Assembly: GCA_001692895.1 (NCBI GenBank)
Contig: KV748224.1
Coordinates: 1,054,001 to 1,118,000 of the forward strand
Source: Cenococcum geophilum 1.58
Taxonomy: Eukaryota; Ascomycota; Dothideomycetes; Gloniales; Gloniaceae
Direction: 5' to 3'
DNA length: 64,000 bases
Part shown: in pieces, positions 36,390 to 47,520 of the stretch
How the letters are laid out: each line of letters opens with the position of its first letter
Position numbering within the stretch: the first letter of the stretch is position 1
Notes under the pieces: model-generated
What the model was told of the DNA's origin: nothing
Databases searched by the model: none
Seen by the model: the letters and a program-made list of their open reading frames with translations, nothing else
Made by a program: the position numbers and the translations under genes

Positions 36390-39247
36390 TCATAGGGCCA
36401 ACATTCCCACAAACGCAGCAAGAGAAGCGGCAAACCAGCCGCCCATTGCCATCGACAGGCTTCCCACGCCTCCTGTGGGATGTGCCTGCGTGCTTGAAGC
36501 GCCCGTAGATCCCGCACCACCCAACCCACTCATGATAAGCCCGCCGAGCCCGCTGCTTGTGGCCGTCTCAACATCCGAGCTCGAGCTCGCTCCTGAAGAC
36601 ACTGCAATCTCGCTTACCGCTCCCGTAGTGCTAGTTGCCGGATCCGTGCTCGCCACGGCGGCCACCGAGATTGTTGCGGCAGAGTTCGTCGCACCGACAA
36701 TCAGCGCCGTTTGGCCTGCTGTGTTCGTGGTGAGCTTGTATGTCGTCCCGGACACGGTGAGCGCCGGCCCGTTCACAGCCAGAGTTGTGCCCGACACGAC
36801 GTACTGGCCACTAGAATTCGGCGTCACGATGGCGCCGGCAACAGTGATGCTTGGCGCGGCGGTTGGCACAAGCGCTCGAGTAGTTGAGCCAATGACAACA
36901 GATGAGCCACCTGATAGAATAGCGACGGGTGTGCCGTTGATGGTAACGGTAGAGCCCCCGGCAGAGAGAGTCGTGCCGCCTGGAAGGACGAACTGGGACG
37001 CCGGGTTCGCGGTAATGGTCGAGCCGCCAACAGTGATAACCGGAGGAGTCTGCGCGGGAGCGGGCGCGGGCGGAGTCGTGAGTGCGACTGTCTGGGAGCC
37101 AATTACAACAGACGCGCCACCGGGCATGATGGCTACAGGAGTACTATTGATAGTGACTGTTGAGCCACCTGCCTCAAGAGTTGTATCTCCTGGGAGGACG
37201 AATTGGCTTGCAGAGTTTGCAGTGATAGTTGAGCCGCCCACAGTAATAACCTGTGGGGCTTGAGAAGGTGCAGGTGCGGGCGCAGCGGTCAGGGGCACAG
37301 TCTGAGATCCGATTACGATGGCAGTACCAGAGGGTGCTAGCGAGATGCTCGTACCGCCCACGGTGATTGCGCTACCCGGAATAAGTGTTTGGGAGCCGAT
37401 GGTAAATTGCGTGTTTGAGGGGTTAGCGGTGATGGTTGTGCCTCCTATAGTGATGACAGGAGGTACAGCTGCGGCAGAGCTGGCTTGAACTCCCGCGGGT
37501 GTTGAAACAGCTGGAGGTGTTAGGATGAAAGTTACCGAGCCTCCACCTGCTGCACCCGAGGACTGGGCTGGTGGTGAATTAGCAGCTGGTGAGCTACCTG
37601 CTGGTGAACCGACGCCACCGCTGGTTCCGGGACCTGGCGCCGGTGCTGCTGAGCTACCGGCAACATTTGTTTCTGGTGAACCGGCTGATGACTGATTCGG
37701 GACACTTGCCGAAGAAGCTAGAAGGGCCGTACCTGGATCCTGGCTTGATGCGGGATTCTGGCTGGGCGCTGGGTCCTGACTTGTTCCAGGATCAGCCACA
37801 CTGGGTGAAGGCGAAGCAGGTGGAGGAGCCGCAGCGGAACTAGGTCGAATATCTGATACTGCTGGTATTGATGTAGCTGGCACTGCTGGTATTGATGTAG
37901 CTGGTGCTGCTGGTATTGATGTAGCTGGCGCTGCAGTAGGAGGTGCAGGTGCAGGCGAGGCGGTCGGAACCAGCACTGAACCTTGCGTAAGAGTCTTTGG
38001 AGGGTCGTAGAAACCACCGTTATAACCGGCCTCACAGCTGACCCATGCAGGCTGTAGCGATTTCACCTTATCTGGAATGGCCATAACTGGATTACAAGGG
38101 TCACCACCTTGCATGTAATTCTGATGACTTCGTTACTTGCATTTCTTAGCAGGTTGGAAATAGAGTAGATACTTACATACCACGCGCTCGTAAAGAACTG
38201 GTATCCAGAGATTGTGGAGCAGTTTTGAGCCAAATCAGCATAGTTAAGAGACTTTGGAGCCGGTTGGCTCCACAAGGTACCCGTTTCCAGGCCGACAGAA
38301 TCCGTAAAAGTACAGGATCCCGTAGAAATAAAAGGCTCCATGGTGCTTATCTCGTCTGGATTAAAAGCAATTGTAGTATTATAATATGTCTGCAGGTGTG
38401 TGAGAAAAGAAAATCTGCATGAAGGTATGAAAGTCTTACGTCTCCCACAACCCCACAGAGATCAGTGGCACCAAGTGAAGTAAATGCCATGTAAACACTT
38501 GGAGACGTACTACAAAGATACGTTAGCCTGTAACTTTTATTTCAGGCTTTTAGTGAGCGAAATGTAACTCACTATGTAAAGCCACTGTCTGGATCTACAT
38601 ATATAACTGTGCCGTTAGGAGGTACCGTAGCGTTTTTAGGGCTCGAGGTTGGAATAGGAGCGGCGGTACTGGTTAGATCCGGCCAATAGAAAAATTGGAT
38701 CGTTTGTGCGCTCATGAAACAGCGAGAGCAACAAGGAGGTTGGGCTGTGTAAGCCTGGCCAATATTCTTAGTATCTGAATTGGTTAGTAGGTCTGTTGGA
38801 GAGGGAAAGGAGCCGCATACAGGTTCCTGTTGTGGTGGAATAGGATTCCGCTGTAATGACTGTAGAGAGACTTCCTGTCCCGTATATTCCTTGATTATAG
38901 GTCCTCGTTGTCGTATAAAGTTCGCCAGTTCCGGCCTCGTAGCTGGATACGGAACGATTCCACATGTTCTCGCAATAGGTCTTCACACAGGGATCCAAAT
39001 AGTCATAGTAAAGAGTTGTTCCATATTGTGCAACTTTACAATCCGTCGTCGTGTTGTAAGAAACCCATGTTGGTGTTGGCGCATATGTAACTGGACATGA
39101 TCCTGGTGATGACGTTGTGGAGTTTGCGGCCCCTGTGGTAATGGCTACAGCTGTGGAAGTCATGGCAGTCACGGAAGTCGTGGTAGCTATGATAGTTGTG
39201 GAGTTTGCGAAAGCTACGAGTATATTAGAAAGCAAGAATAGCAACAT
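36390..39247 (-). CDS. GPI-anchored, beta-repeat and mucin-like cell-surface protein
   Basis: Five exons (39247-38821, 38774-38573, 38509-38440, 38389-38177, 38120-36390) join in frame to 880 codons; introns are 46, 63, 50 and 56 bp with GT...AG and CTAAC-like branch sites. The protein starts with a hydrophobic signal peptide (MLLFLLSNILVAFA) and a Ser/Thr-rich stretch, then a Cys-containing globular region (exons 1-4 and the start of exon 5, to ...SCEAGYNGGFYDPP). A Pro/Ala/Ser/Thr-rich linker with repeated PATSIPA units follows, then four or so degenerate repeats of about 60-70 residues built on ITVGGSTITANP...VVIGSQTV. The end is a Ser-rich segment and a hydrophobic tail (MAMGGWFAASLAAFVGMLAL), as in GPI-anchor signals. 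The role is probably structural or adhesive in the cell wall. Upstream minus-strand sequence to 39,552 with a GTAAGA site may be 5' UTR with an intron. Confidence 0.85.
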
Positions 39248-40211
39248 AATAGAGAAATTATTCTAGAGCTAGGGGTGATTGATAGGTGATAATGAAAAGA
39301 AATACGCGTATAACACTGATCAGCATCGGTTGAACATCACGAATTCAAAATATCATAACAGGTTAAATCAGAATCTAAGCAAAAATTCTTACCTTTCCGC
39401 CCCATGATGACATTATATCTAGGTATTACCTCTGCAATACAGGACAACGAGAGTAATGATACCAACGAATGCAAACGAAAGACGTTCATAATGGCCATGT
39501 TTCCCCCAACAACAAGTAACGACAAGGAGGAGAGAGCGACTTCAGACAGCAAAGTGAAAAGTCACCATGGGGCCTCTCGGAGCAATGCGATGCTGCGGCC
39601 ATGGTTTATGACTTGGTACCTTGAAAAGGGCAGCTGAGCCGCCAACCCGGGCCACCATCCTAAGATTGTCGCAGCGGGAAGGCTTAGTGCTGACAAGTAT
39701 GCATTAGCTTGAGCGCCCCGGTGGCAGGGACTAGCAATGGACGATGTTAATTGGCGTGCCTTGTTTCCAGGGACATCGAGCTTAACTATACGTGCAGGAA
39801 GGAGTACAGGGGCAGGTAGTACACCTGATACTAAAAGAAGGCTTCGTGCTTTGCCTATATGTGGCTTGGCATTGACTGGTTTAATTTTGCTTACTGAGCG
39901 CTAAACCCACATAGTCGGGAGGATTGAGATCCCGTCTTATCCTAGTGCTAATCCTTCAACACCCTCCAGCGGTACTGCGCATGGAATTGGACGTGTCCCT
40001 TGTTTCAAAACTCGCGAACACCGAAAGAGCAATTGTGAAACAGGAAATTATCAGATGGCTGGCCGTGCTTGATCCCGGTTACACTAGCCACCCTGCGCCA
40101 CTAAATTTCGCAAGAGTCACGAATAGTAGCATAGTTAGCTCCCTTATTAGAACAGCTCTCCGCTGATCCTAGTATATGGGCCCGACGTAACCAGGAATTC
40201 AGCTAGGGTCT
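39248..40211. other. Intergenic region between divergent genes, no gene recognised
   Basis: It probably holds the 5' regions of both the surface protein (-) and the protease-like gene (+). A short plus-strand frame at 39924-40166 has no recognisable motif. I see no tRNA or strong promoter motif. Confidence 0.5.
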
Positions 40212-40290
40212 CTAGCCTAGGGTAAGCATCCTGTCACCTCCGGTGGTTAGCGCAGCCAAGTCGGCACGGGGGAAGTTTGGTTTTTTTGTT
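40212..40290. repeat. Fragment of the 60.3-kb MITE family
   Basis: CTGTCACCTCCGGTGGTTAG, followed by CGCAGCCAAGTCGGCACGGG and a GGGGAAGTTTGGTTTTTTT run, corresponds position by position to the reverse complement of the right half of the MITE at 60275-60416 (CTGTCAATTCCGGTTGTTAG, CGCAGCCATGTCTGCACGG, GGGGAAGTTTTGG). No opposite end is seen, so this is a truncated or old copy. It lies about 130 bp upstream of the protease-like gene. Confidence 0.6.
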
Positions 40291-40422
40291 GAAGGAAGTC
40301 AGATCAATTATATATATCGCCGATTACTAAACGAGCGGGCTAACTGCCCCCAGTAGGCTACGATCGCCTCGTTCTATCCATTTTTCTGTCTCGTCACGCA
40401 TGCCTCGTCTTTCTGCCCGAGG

Positions 40423-42461
40423 ATGAAGGCCCTCGGGCATGGCGGGATTAGACTTTTGTTAGCATGTGTCCCGCTGGCGACGACCTATGCGCATACAAGA
40501 AACATTGAACGCCGCAATGGCAATACTGTCCCTGCGCCAGTTGTAGCAGGGTATGTTACTGTCCCAAAGCTTTTGAGACGTTTCGTTGTTGAGAATTCGC
40601 AGTGTATCGCAGTACTGGGAAGGGAACGACGGTCCATGGTATGCTCCCCATGGGATTAACTTCACTCAAGTTGTGCGCTTACTCTCTAAGGTCTTCTTTT
40701 GCGATCCAAGTGGGAAAGACTGCGCAGAATGTCCGCGTATTTCCGTCCACCGCGTCAACCACAACCTGGGTTGTTGAGAATGTAGGATGCCCGTCTGACG
40801 CACCCAGCAACTGCGAAGACTCTCGAGGAGGCGCTTTCAACAAAAATACCTCTCTTACCTGGGTTCCAAACTCTATTTTTGAAATCGGGATCGGGGAAAA
40901 TCTAGGATTCGATGTCTTTGGGGATTTTGGATTTGATACCGTGACACTTGGGTGGTTGGGGAGTGGAGGACCAACCGTGGAGCATTCGATTGTTGCTGGA
41001 ATAGGAGATACGACTTTAACATGGCTCGGTGTTTTGGCTCTCAATCCGCGTCCGACGAATTTCTCCACCTTCGTCAACAATCCGCAGGTCAGCTTCATTC
41101 AAGCTTTGAGAAATCAAAATGCGATTCCAAGTGTATCATGGTCATATACCGCTGGAGCATCCTACCGTATGTATCACTTGCTTGCTAAGATCGCCCTTAT
41201 ACTGAGTTTAATGTCAGGATTCAACAAAGTCTTCGGCAGCCTTGTCATCGGCGGTTATGATACATCCCGTTTCACCTACAGCAATATGACCTTTCCTTTC
41301 TATGAAGACATCTCACGAGATCTGCTAGTCGGAATACAAAAGATAACATCGGACGCCACAACCACTCCCTTACTTTCAGATGGTGTCTTCGCGTTTATAG
41401 ACTCTACGATACCCTACATCTACTTACCATTAGAAACCTGTCAAGAATTCGAAAAAGCCTTTGGCCTTATCTGGAACTCTACCAGAGAGCTCTACCTCGT
41501 AAATAGTACTCTGCATTCATCCCTCCTCAAAACCAACCCTAATATCACCTTCACCCTGGGCACGACCGCATCAGGTGGCGATACAGTAGATATAATCCTC
41601 CCTTACGCAGCATTTGACCTGAACGTTTCCTGGCCCTACGTTTCCGACACCTCATACTACTACCCACTCAAGCGCGCAACAAATTCGACACAATATACAC
41701 TCGGCCGTGCCTTCCTCCAAGAGGCGTATCTCATCGCCGATTATGAGCGCTCTAATTTCTCCGTATTCCCATGCAAATGGGAAGCTAATGCCCAATCCAC
41801 GATCGTCGCCATACCCTCTATCAACGACACTACCACTTCCAATAACACAACTACGCCCGCCACCCCGCACTCAGCAAAATCCTCAATCTCAGTCGGACTA
41901 ATAGTTGGAATCGTTATCGGCGCGCTCGTCGTCATCGCCATTGCCGCTTTCCTCATCTGGTACTTCTTCCGCCGGCGCCTCTGCTGCGGCAAGCCTAGCG
42001 AACTGGACGCCGACGAGACAGCCAGGATAGCCGCAGCGGCCACGACACCCCAAGTTCAACCTCTAAAAGTCGTGCCGGGCGGTGAGCTGGACAGCACGGA
42101 CATCCACGAATTGCCCGGTCATCACAAGTTCGGCGTTCTGGAAGCGCCGGGCGACGTCGAGGCGTACGCCAAGATGAGCGAGATGGAGGGCGAAGTCCCG
42201 GCGCAGATGCATAGAGGACGCGTGAGAGAGGTGTTTGAGATGGATGCGGTCATGCCGGTCATGCCGCCTGCTCATAGCACTTCGCCGTCTTCGTCGCAGC
42301 GGCAGCTTATGGAGACGCAGGATTTGCCTGCCTCAGGGCACGTCGAGGCAATGGAGATGGAGAGCAGGTTCATGCATACGGAGGAAGATGAAGTGCGACA
42401 GTCTGAGGCCGGGCCTGGGATAAGCAGGTTGCATGTTGAAGAGGGTGGACTGGACAGGTAG
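40423..42461 (+). CDS. Membrane-anchored pepsin-like (A1 family) protein, probably catalytically inactive
   Basis: Four exons (40423-40550, 40603-40638, 40691-41166, 41218-42461) give 627 aa; introns of 52, 52 and 51 bp restore the frame exactly. Start MKALGHGG opens a signal peptide (hydrophobic to about residue 24). A pepsin-type fold follows: QYWEGNDGPWSSFAIQVG is the N-terminal strand, then PSTASTTTWVV where active proteases have a D-T-G-S-S/T-x-x-W-V motif, so the first catalytic Asp is Ser. The second motif is present in altered form as DSTIPYIYLP (Asp kept, S-T instead of T-G). VFGSLVIGGYDTSRF is a typical family strand. About residue 465 a single transmembrane helix (VGLIVGIVIGALVVIAIAAF) is followed by basic residues and a cytoplasmic tail of about 150 aa. 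It may be a pseudoprotease with a sensing or binding role at the surface. Confidence 0.88.
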
Positions 42462-42783
42462 TATATAGTATATAGAAGTGGTGTGGGATTTTATATACCC
42501 GGTTAGCATTATGACGCATGAATCTCAAAGTAATTTGTATTTTTCAATTCGTGATATGTCCGCTGCGTTTGTCAGTGATGTGTTTGCATGAAGGGGCTGT
42601 TTCCACTCCGCTCCATACACTCAGTGGTGGTATACGCAGATTAGTAGTTGTCATTTCACGCATTTCAATAATGTAGATGCGGCTCCAGTGCGAATGCATG
42701 CAAGTAGTTCCGATTGCAGTGGGCTATCTAAAGCATTCCTTAGCCTCTGCGATCCAAAATCCCCACACTCAATCTTCTATCTT
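42462..42783. other. Shared 3' intergenic region (convergent genes)
   Basis: 322 bp between the stop codons of the protease-like gene (+) and eL22 (-); it must contain both 3' UTRs and polyadenylation sites. No other feature is seen. Confidence 0.6.
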
Positions 42784-43427
42784 TTAATCCTCATCCTCAT
42801 CTGCCTCATCGTTGACAACGTTGAAGAACCTCAACTCATACACGCCCTTTGAAGTGGAAACGACACGCAACCAATCACGGAGCTGCTGCTTCTTAAGGAA
42901 CTTCTTTGTCCTGTACGTCGATTAGTCTCTCGCGATCTTTACAAAACAAGGACATGGCTTGGTTAAGGCACTCACAGGTACTTGAGGTAGCGGCCAGAAA
43001 ATTCCTTGTGCGCAATAATCTCGATCTTCCCATCACCCTGCTGCGAGATCTGGATGGTGTCGCCGAGGTTACCGGTACGGCCGTCAACCTTTATGCGGTC
43101 GTGAAGGAACTTCTCAAAGGCAGTGACATCGAAGATCTTGTCATTTGCAGGCTGGGAGGCGTTGATGATGAACTATTGGACGCAGGATATATTAGCCACT
43201 GTTATGATAAATTCTCGACTTGAACAGCGAAGTTCAATCTAGGGTTTATCGGGAAGTATGAACGGGAGATTGAGATATACCTTCTTTGTGACCCTCTGTC
43301 CCTTCTTTGGGCCGCCGCCTCCTGCCGTTGGTCGTTTCTACATACACTTAGCCTACTGCACTGTGCCAGTCTCTCAACCTGAGGCTGGCGGACAGCAAAG
43401 CGGTGTACATACTGGTCCTGCTACCAT
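42784..43427 (-). CDS. RPL22: 60S ribosomal protein eL22
   Basis: Four exons (43427-43413, 43337-43281, 43172-42976, 42910-42784) give 131 aa, the normal eL22 length. The 5-codon first exon (MVAGP) has an AAAATGG start context. The rest reads [20 protein letters not shown], then [20 protein letters not shown], then [15 protein letters not shown] and an acidic DEADEDED tail, all characteristic of eL22. Introns are 75, 108 and 65 bp, clustered at the 5' end as in many fungal ribosomal-protein genes. It is a structural component of the large ribosomal subunit. It is intact, and gives a normal-rate reference within a region where the neighbours are decaying. Confidence 0.95.
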
Positions 43428-43908
43428 TTTGGATGAGATGAGAGGGGTCGCAAAGAAGTGGATATCCTGCGCCAGAAGTTGTGGGATTCGGTGGTTGAGT
43501 TTGGAATTTTGTCGTGAAGTTCAAGCCGGATAAGGTGGTGGAATTTTGAAGTTTCGTGGGAAGGCTAGGATGGTTCTGGGATCGCGTGGTGCCAAGATTT
43601 CAGCTTCGAAAACCATCTGAACCTCGCTGATGCATTACCTGTCAATATTTTGCTTTTTCTGCTCTCTAAAAAACCTCTAGTGAAGATAATATCTATTGTA
43701 TCGCTTTTCTGAAACCAATGTCTCGTTCCTGTGCCGGCGGAATTAATGCTCATTGGAATTATTCTTATACAGTCTTTGTATTAGAGTGGATTTTAAGGGG
43801 GTGGAGTGGAGTGTAGATTTCATATTTTTACAAGGCTGATTTTGAGCTTCATTATGCTGTATACTACGAGCTCACTGACACGTGTCGATTCTTAGCACTT
43901 CTGCCATT
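43428..43908. other. eL22 5' region; no gene recognised
   Basis: 481 bp upstream of eL22. A 62-codon minus frame (43565-43753) has no motif. It presumably contains the eL22 promoter; I cannot point to a specific element. Confidence 0.5.
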
Positions 43909-44290
43909 CTACCAAGGAACCTCCCTCATTTCATCCCTCTCAAACTGCCAAAATCCGCTCTTATCCCTTAACCCGTCAAAATTGGTCCTTACGGTATCGA
44001 TAAGAGCCCACCAATCAAACCGGTCGAATGAAGCAGCCGTTCTCAGAAATACGAAGCCTGTGACTTCGTTGAGAACAATGTTCCGCACGGACCACTTACG
44101 CGGGGATAGGTTTCTCTCGCTAGTTGCCAGCTCTCGCAGATGCTGGTTTCCCAATACCCAAAATCTGCATCTTCATGACCCTATGTTCAACTCGTAGCTC
44201 AAAGTCTTTCCACGCTTGAAACCAGTCGCTGTACGCCAGCGTCGCTTCTCACATTTTGGGGCTGTACAATCAGTCGCACCTCCCCGCGGG
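43909..44290 (-). pseudogene. Decayed gene fragment of unknown family
   Basis: A minus-strand frame at 43909-44154 reads like real protein (HLRELATSERNLSPRKWSVR, then FLRTAASFDRFDWWALIDTV). Upstream, in another frame, EATLAYSDWFQAWKDFELRV at about 44,180-44,250 is equally protein-like, preceded by a stop. The shift between them and the lack of a start suggest a frameshifted remnant. I do not recognise the family. A real but spliced short gene is the alternative. Confidence 0.35.
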
Positions 44291-44544
44291 AAGCCTACCT
44301 GGACACCCTCACCAAACCAAGAGTATGGTAAAGAACACCAGCCTCAGCTCGCAACATTGTCGCGATTTACGTTCCGATGCGATTACATGGGTGCAGCACA
44401 TCCTTTCTCTCCGCTTTCTTTTTGCTGATCTTGAGGATGTAAGGGTCTCGACAGACATGGTAGTTGCCGCACACCTAGGCTGCCACGCTGAGCCTTCTCG
44501 CCTCGTTCCTCCCGCATAGGCCCACCACACATCCACACGAAACG

Positions 44545-47520
44545 ATGCGTCTTTTGATATACTGTGACGATGGCGAGCTCAGTATCACCGCCGATTTGGT
44601 CAACAAGGACACAATACCCCCCTATGCAATGCTTTCTCATACATGGGGAGCGGATGCGGATGAGGTAACTTTTGAAGACCTTGCAAGTAACGCTGGCAAG
44701 GACAAGCCTGGCTATAAAAAGATTCGTTTCTGCGGAGAGCAAGCATAGCAAGATGGCTTGCAATACTTCTGGATCGATACGTGTTGCATTGATAAAGCGG
44801 ACAAGGCTGAGTTCTCCCACGCTATCCGGTCTATGTTTCGCTGGTACCGCAACGCAGCGCGATGCTATGTCTACTTGTCAGACGTCTCTAGTTTCTCTCT
44901 TAAAGCCAGCGGAGAACCAAACCCGCCGCTGTGGGAATCAGAGTTCCGGAAAAGCAGATGGTTCACTCAAGGCTGGACGCTTTAAGAGCTTCTTACCCCA
45001 CACGCGGTAGAGTTCTTTTCTCGTAAACAGCGTAAACTTGGTGACAAGATATTATTAAAGTCACAGATCTATAAAATCACAAGCATCCCACATGCAGTGC
45101 TTGAAGGAGCCCCTCTTTCTCAGTTCAGCGTTAACGAGCGGTTGCGGTGAAAGAAACACCGAGAGACTAAACGCGATAAAGATGGAGCCTACTCGCTACT
45201 AGGAATATTCGGTGTCGACCTAGCGCCTGTGTATGGCGAAGGGGCAGCGGGCGCGTTTAGACGCCTTATGGACGAGATCCATAAGCTAGAAAGATGCGTT
45301 CAAGACATATACAGCACAGATCCGCGTGACGATAAGAAGCGCATTGAAGATACGAAGGGCGGACTACTGAAAGACTCGTACCGCTGGGTTCTCGACAACA
45401 TCCACTTCCAGCAATAGCACAACAACCCGCAGAGCCGGCTGCTGTGGATTAAAGGTGATCCTGGCAAAGGCAAGACGATGCTGCTCTGCGGCATTATCGA
45501 GGAGCTACAGAAGTCGATAGCTAAGACGGGCCTTGTGTCCTACTTCTTCTGCCAGGCTACCGACTCGCGCATTAACACCGCAACGGCCGTACTGCGAGGG
45601 CTGTTGTTCTTGCTCGTCAGCCAGCAGCCGTCGCTCGTCTCGTACGTTCGGAAGAAGTACGATCACGCGGGCAAAACCATGTTCGAGGATGCGAATGCTT
45701 GGGTTGCTCTAACCGAGATCTTCACGGACGTGCTGCGAGATCCAAGCTTGAACGCTATATATCTTATCATCGACGCGCTAGACGAGTGCGTTACCGACTT
45801 GCCAAAGCTGCTCGGCTTTGTCGCAAAGCATTCATCTGTGTCTTCCCGCGTCAAGTGGATCGTCTCAAGCCGCAACTGGCCGGACATTAAAGAACAACTA
45901 GAGCGGGCAGGCCACAAGGTAAGGCTGAGCCTCGAGCTGAATGTAGAGTCTGTGTCAACGGCTGTCCGGACCTTCATCGAGCAAAAGGTGTCTCAGCTGG
46001 CGCAGCAGAAGAGGTACGACGAGCGAACTCGAGACTCTGTGCTAGAGCATCTGGCGTCGAATGCGAACGACACCTTCCTCTGGGTAGCGCTGGTGTGTCA
46101 AAACCTCGAAATGACGGCGAAACGGAACGTACTCAAGAAGCTCAACTCGTTTCCGCCTGGACTGGACTCTCTGTATGAGCGGATGATGCTGCAGATTAGC
46201 AAGTCGGACGATGCTGAACTCTGTAGCCAGGTGTTGGCGTCGATCGCGCTCGTGTACCGGCCAATCACGCTGAAGGAGCTTGTGGCCCTTGTCGAACAAC
46301 TAGGAGAAATAGCTAATGACAAGGAGTTGCGCGAGATTATTGGCCTCTGTGGCTCGTTCCTCATCCTACGAGAAGATACCATATACTTTGTGCATCAATC
46401 GGCCAAGGACTTCCTCCTCACTCAGGCAGCTGAAGAAGTGTTCCCATCCGGAAGGGAGGATGTTCATCACGCCATCGTTGCTAGGTCACTCGAAATAATG
46501 TCTAGAACCCTGCAGCGGGACATGTACGGCTTAAAAGCGCCAGGATATCCTGTTGATGACATTAAACAGCCAGATTCTGATCCATTAGCAACGTCGCGCT
46601 ACTCGTGTATCTACTGGGTCGATCATCTTTGCGACTCAAATGCCGTGTCTTTAGCAAGCCATGCAGAAGATCTGCAAGACGGAGGCGTTGTCGATGTGTT
46701 TATAAGGGAGAAGTATCTTTACTGGCTAGAAGCTCTTGGTCTTTGCAAAAGTGTGCCGAAAGGCGTAGTCACAATGGCGAAACTACGGTCACTGGTTCAG
46801 GTATGTCTGCAACAAGCAGCCTAGTTAGATTGTTTCTCTGCTGACAAAAACTAGGGAAGAGCAGCCGCATCCGCCTTAATCGAACTAGTTCTAGATGCAC
46901 ACCGATTCGTCATGTCTCACAAGTGGGCAATAGAGAATAGTCCTCTTCAAGCATATGCATCTGCACTCGTGTTCAGTCCAGAGCCCAGCCTGATAAGGGG
47001 ACTTTTCAAGGAGGAAGAACCAAAGTGGATGACAATAAAGCCGGGTGTAGGGGATCAATGGAGTGCCTGCCTCCAGACGCTTGAGGGCCATAGCTCTCAG
47101 GTCCGCTCAGTAGCCTTCTCCCACGACTCGGCCCAGCTGGCGTCGGCGTCGGACGACAAGACGGTCAAGGTCTGGGATGCGAGCAGCGGCGAGTGCCTCC
47201 AGACGCTTAGAATTGGAAGGGCACTTCAACGCATCTCATTTGACGTCACTGACTCATATCTTCACACTGACATTGGTACTATGGACATTAGTGCTTTATC
47301 AGGTTCAATCACACCAGCTATTTTGGAGCCTTATAATCCAGTGTATCAAGGCCTAGCTTTGAGCTCAGATGGCGTATGGATAACATATAATTCAGAGAAC
47401 CTAGTGTGGCTACCCTCAGAGTATCGGCCATTATGCTCAGCTGTGTCAGGGAAGATAATCGGTATTGGTATTGGAACTGGAAGGGTATGGATATTCAAAG
47501 TTGAGCTTGATACATCCTAA
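44545..47520 (+). pseudogene. HET-NACHT-WD40 (HNWD-type) NLR with four in-frame stops
   Basis: One continuous frame with a 54-bp intron (46801-46854) would give 973 codons. It opens with MRLLIYCDDGEL and a HET domain (PPYAMLSHTWG at residues about 25-35, YFWIDTCCID about 72-81). Then comes a NACHT NTPase with P-loop GDPGKGKTM (about 304-312), Walker B LIIDALDEC (about 409-417) and downstream helices (VHQSAKDFLL). A linker (HKWAIENSPLQAYASALVFS) leads to a single WD40 repeat (EGHSSQVRSVAFSHDSAQLA) and the usual C-terminal non-repeat tail. HNWD genes in fungi control non-self recognition and cell death, with highly variable WD40 arrays. Stops at 44746-44748 (TAG), 44983-44985 (TAA), 45148-45150 (TGA) and 45415-45417 (TAG) all lie in or just after the HET domain. 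Each is explainable as one C:G-to-T:A change of a Gln or Trp codon. There are no frameshifts. A truncated NACHT-WD40 product from 45478 is possible. Confidence 0.88.

Noticed and set aside
36268..37263. 331-codon plus-strand frame opposite the surface-protein gene
   Set aside because: Mirror of the repeat region of the minus-strand gene; its Val/Pro/Thr-rich repeats are just the complement of the beta-repeats.
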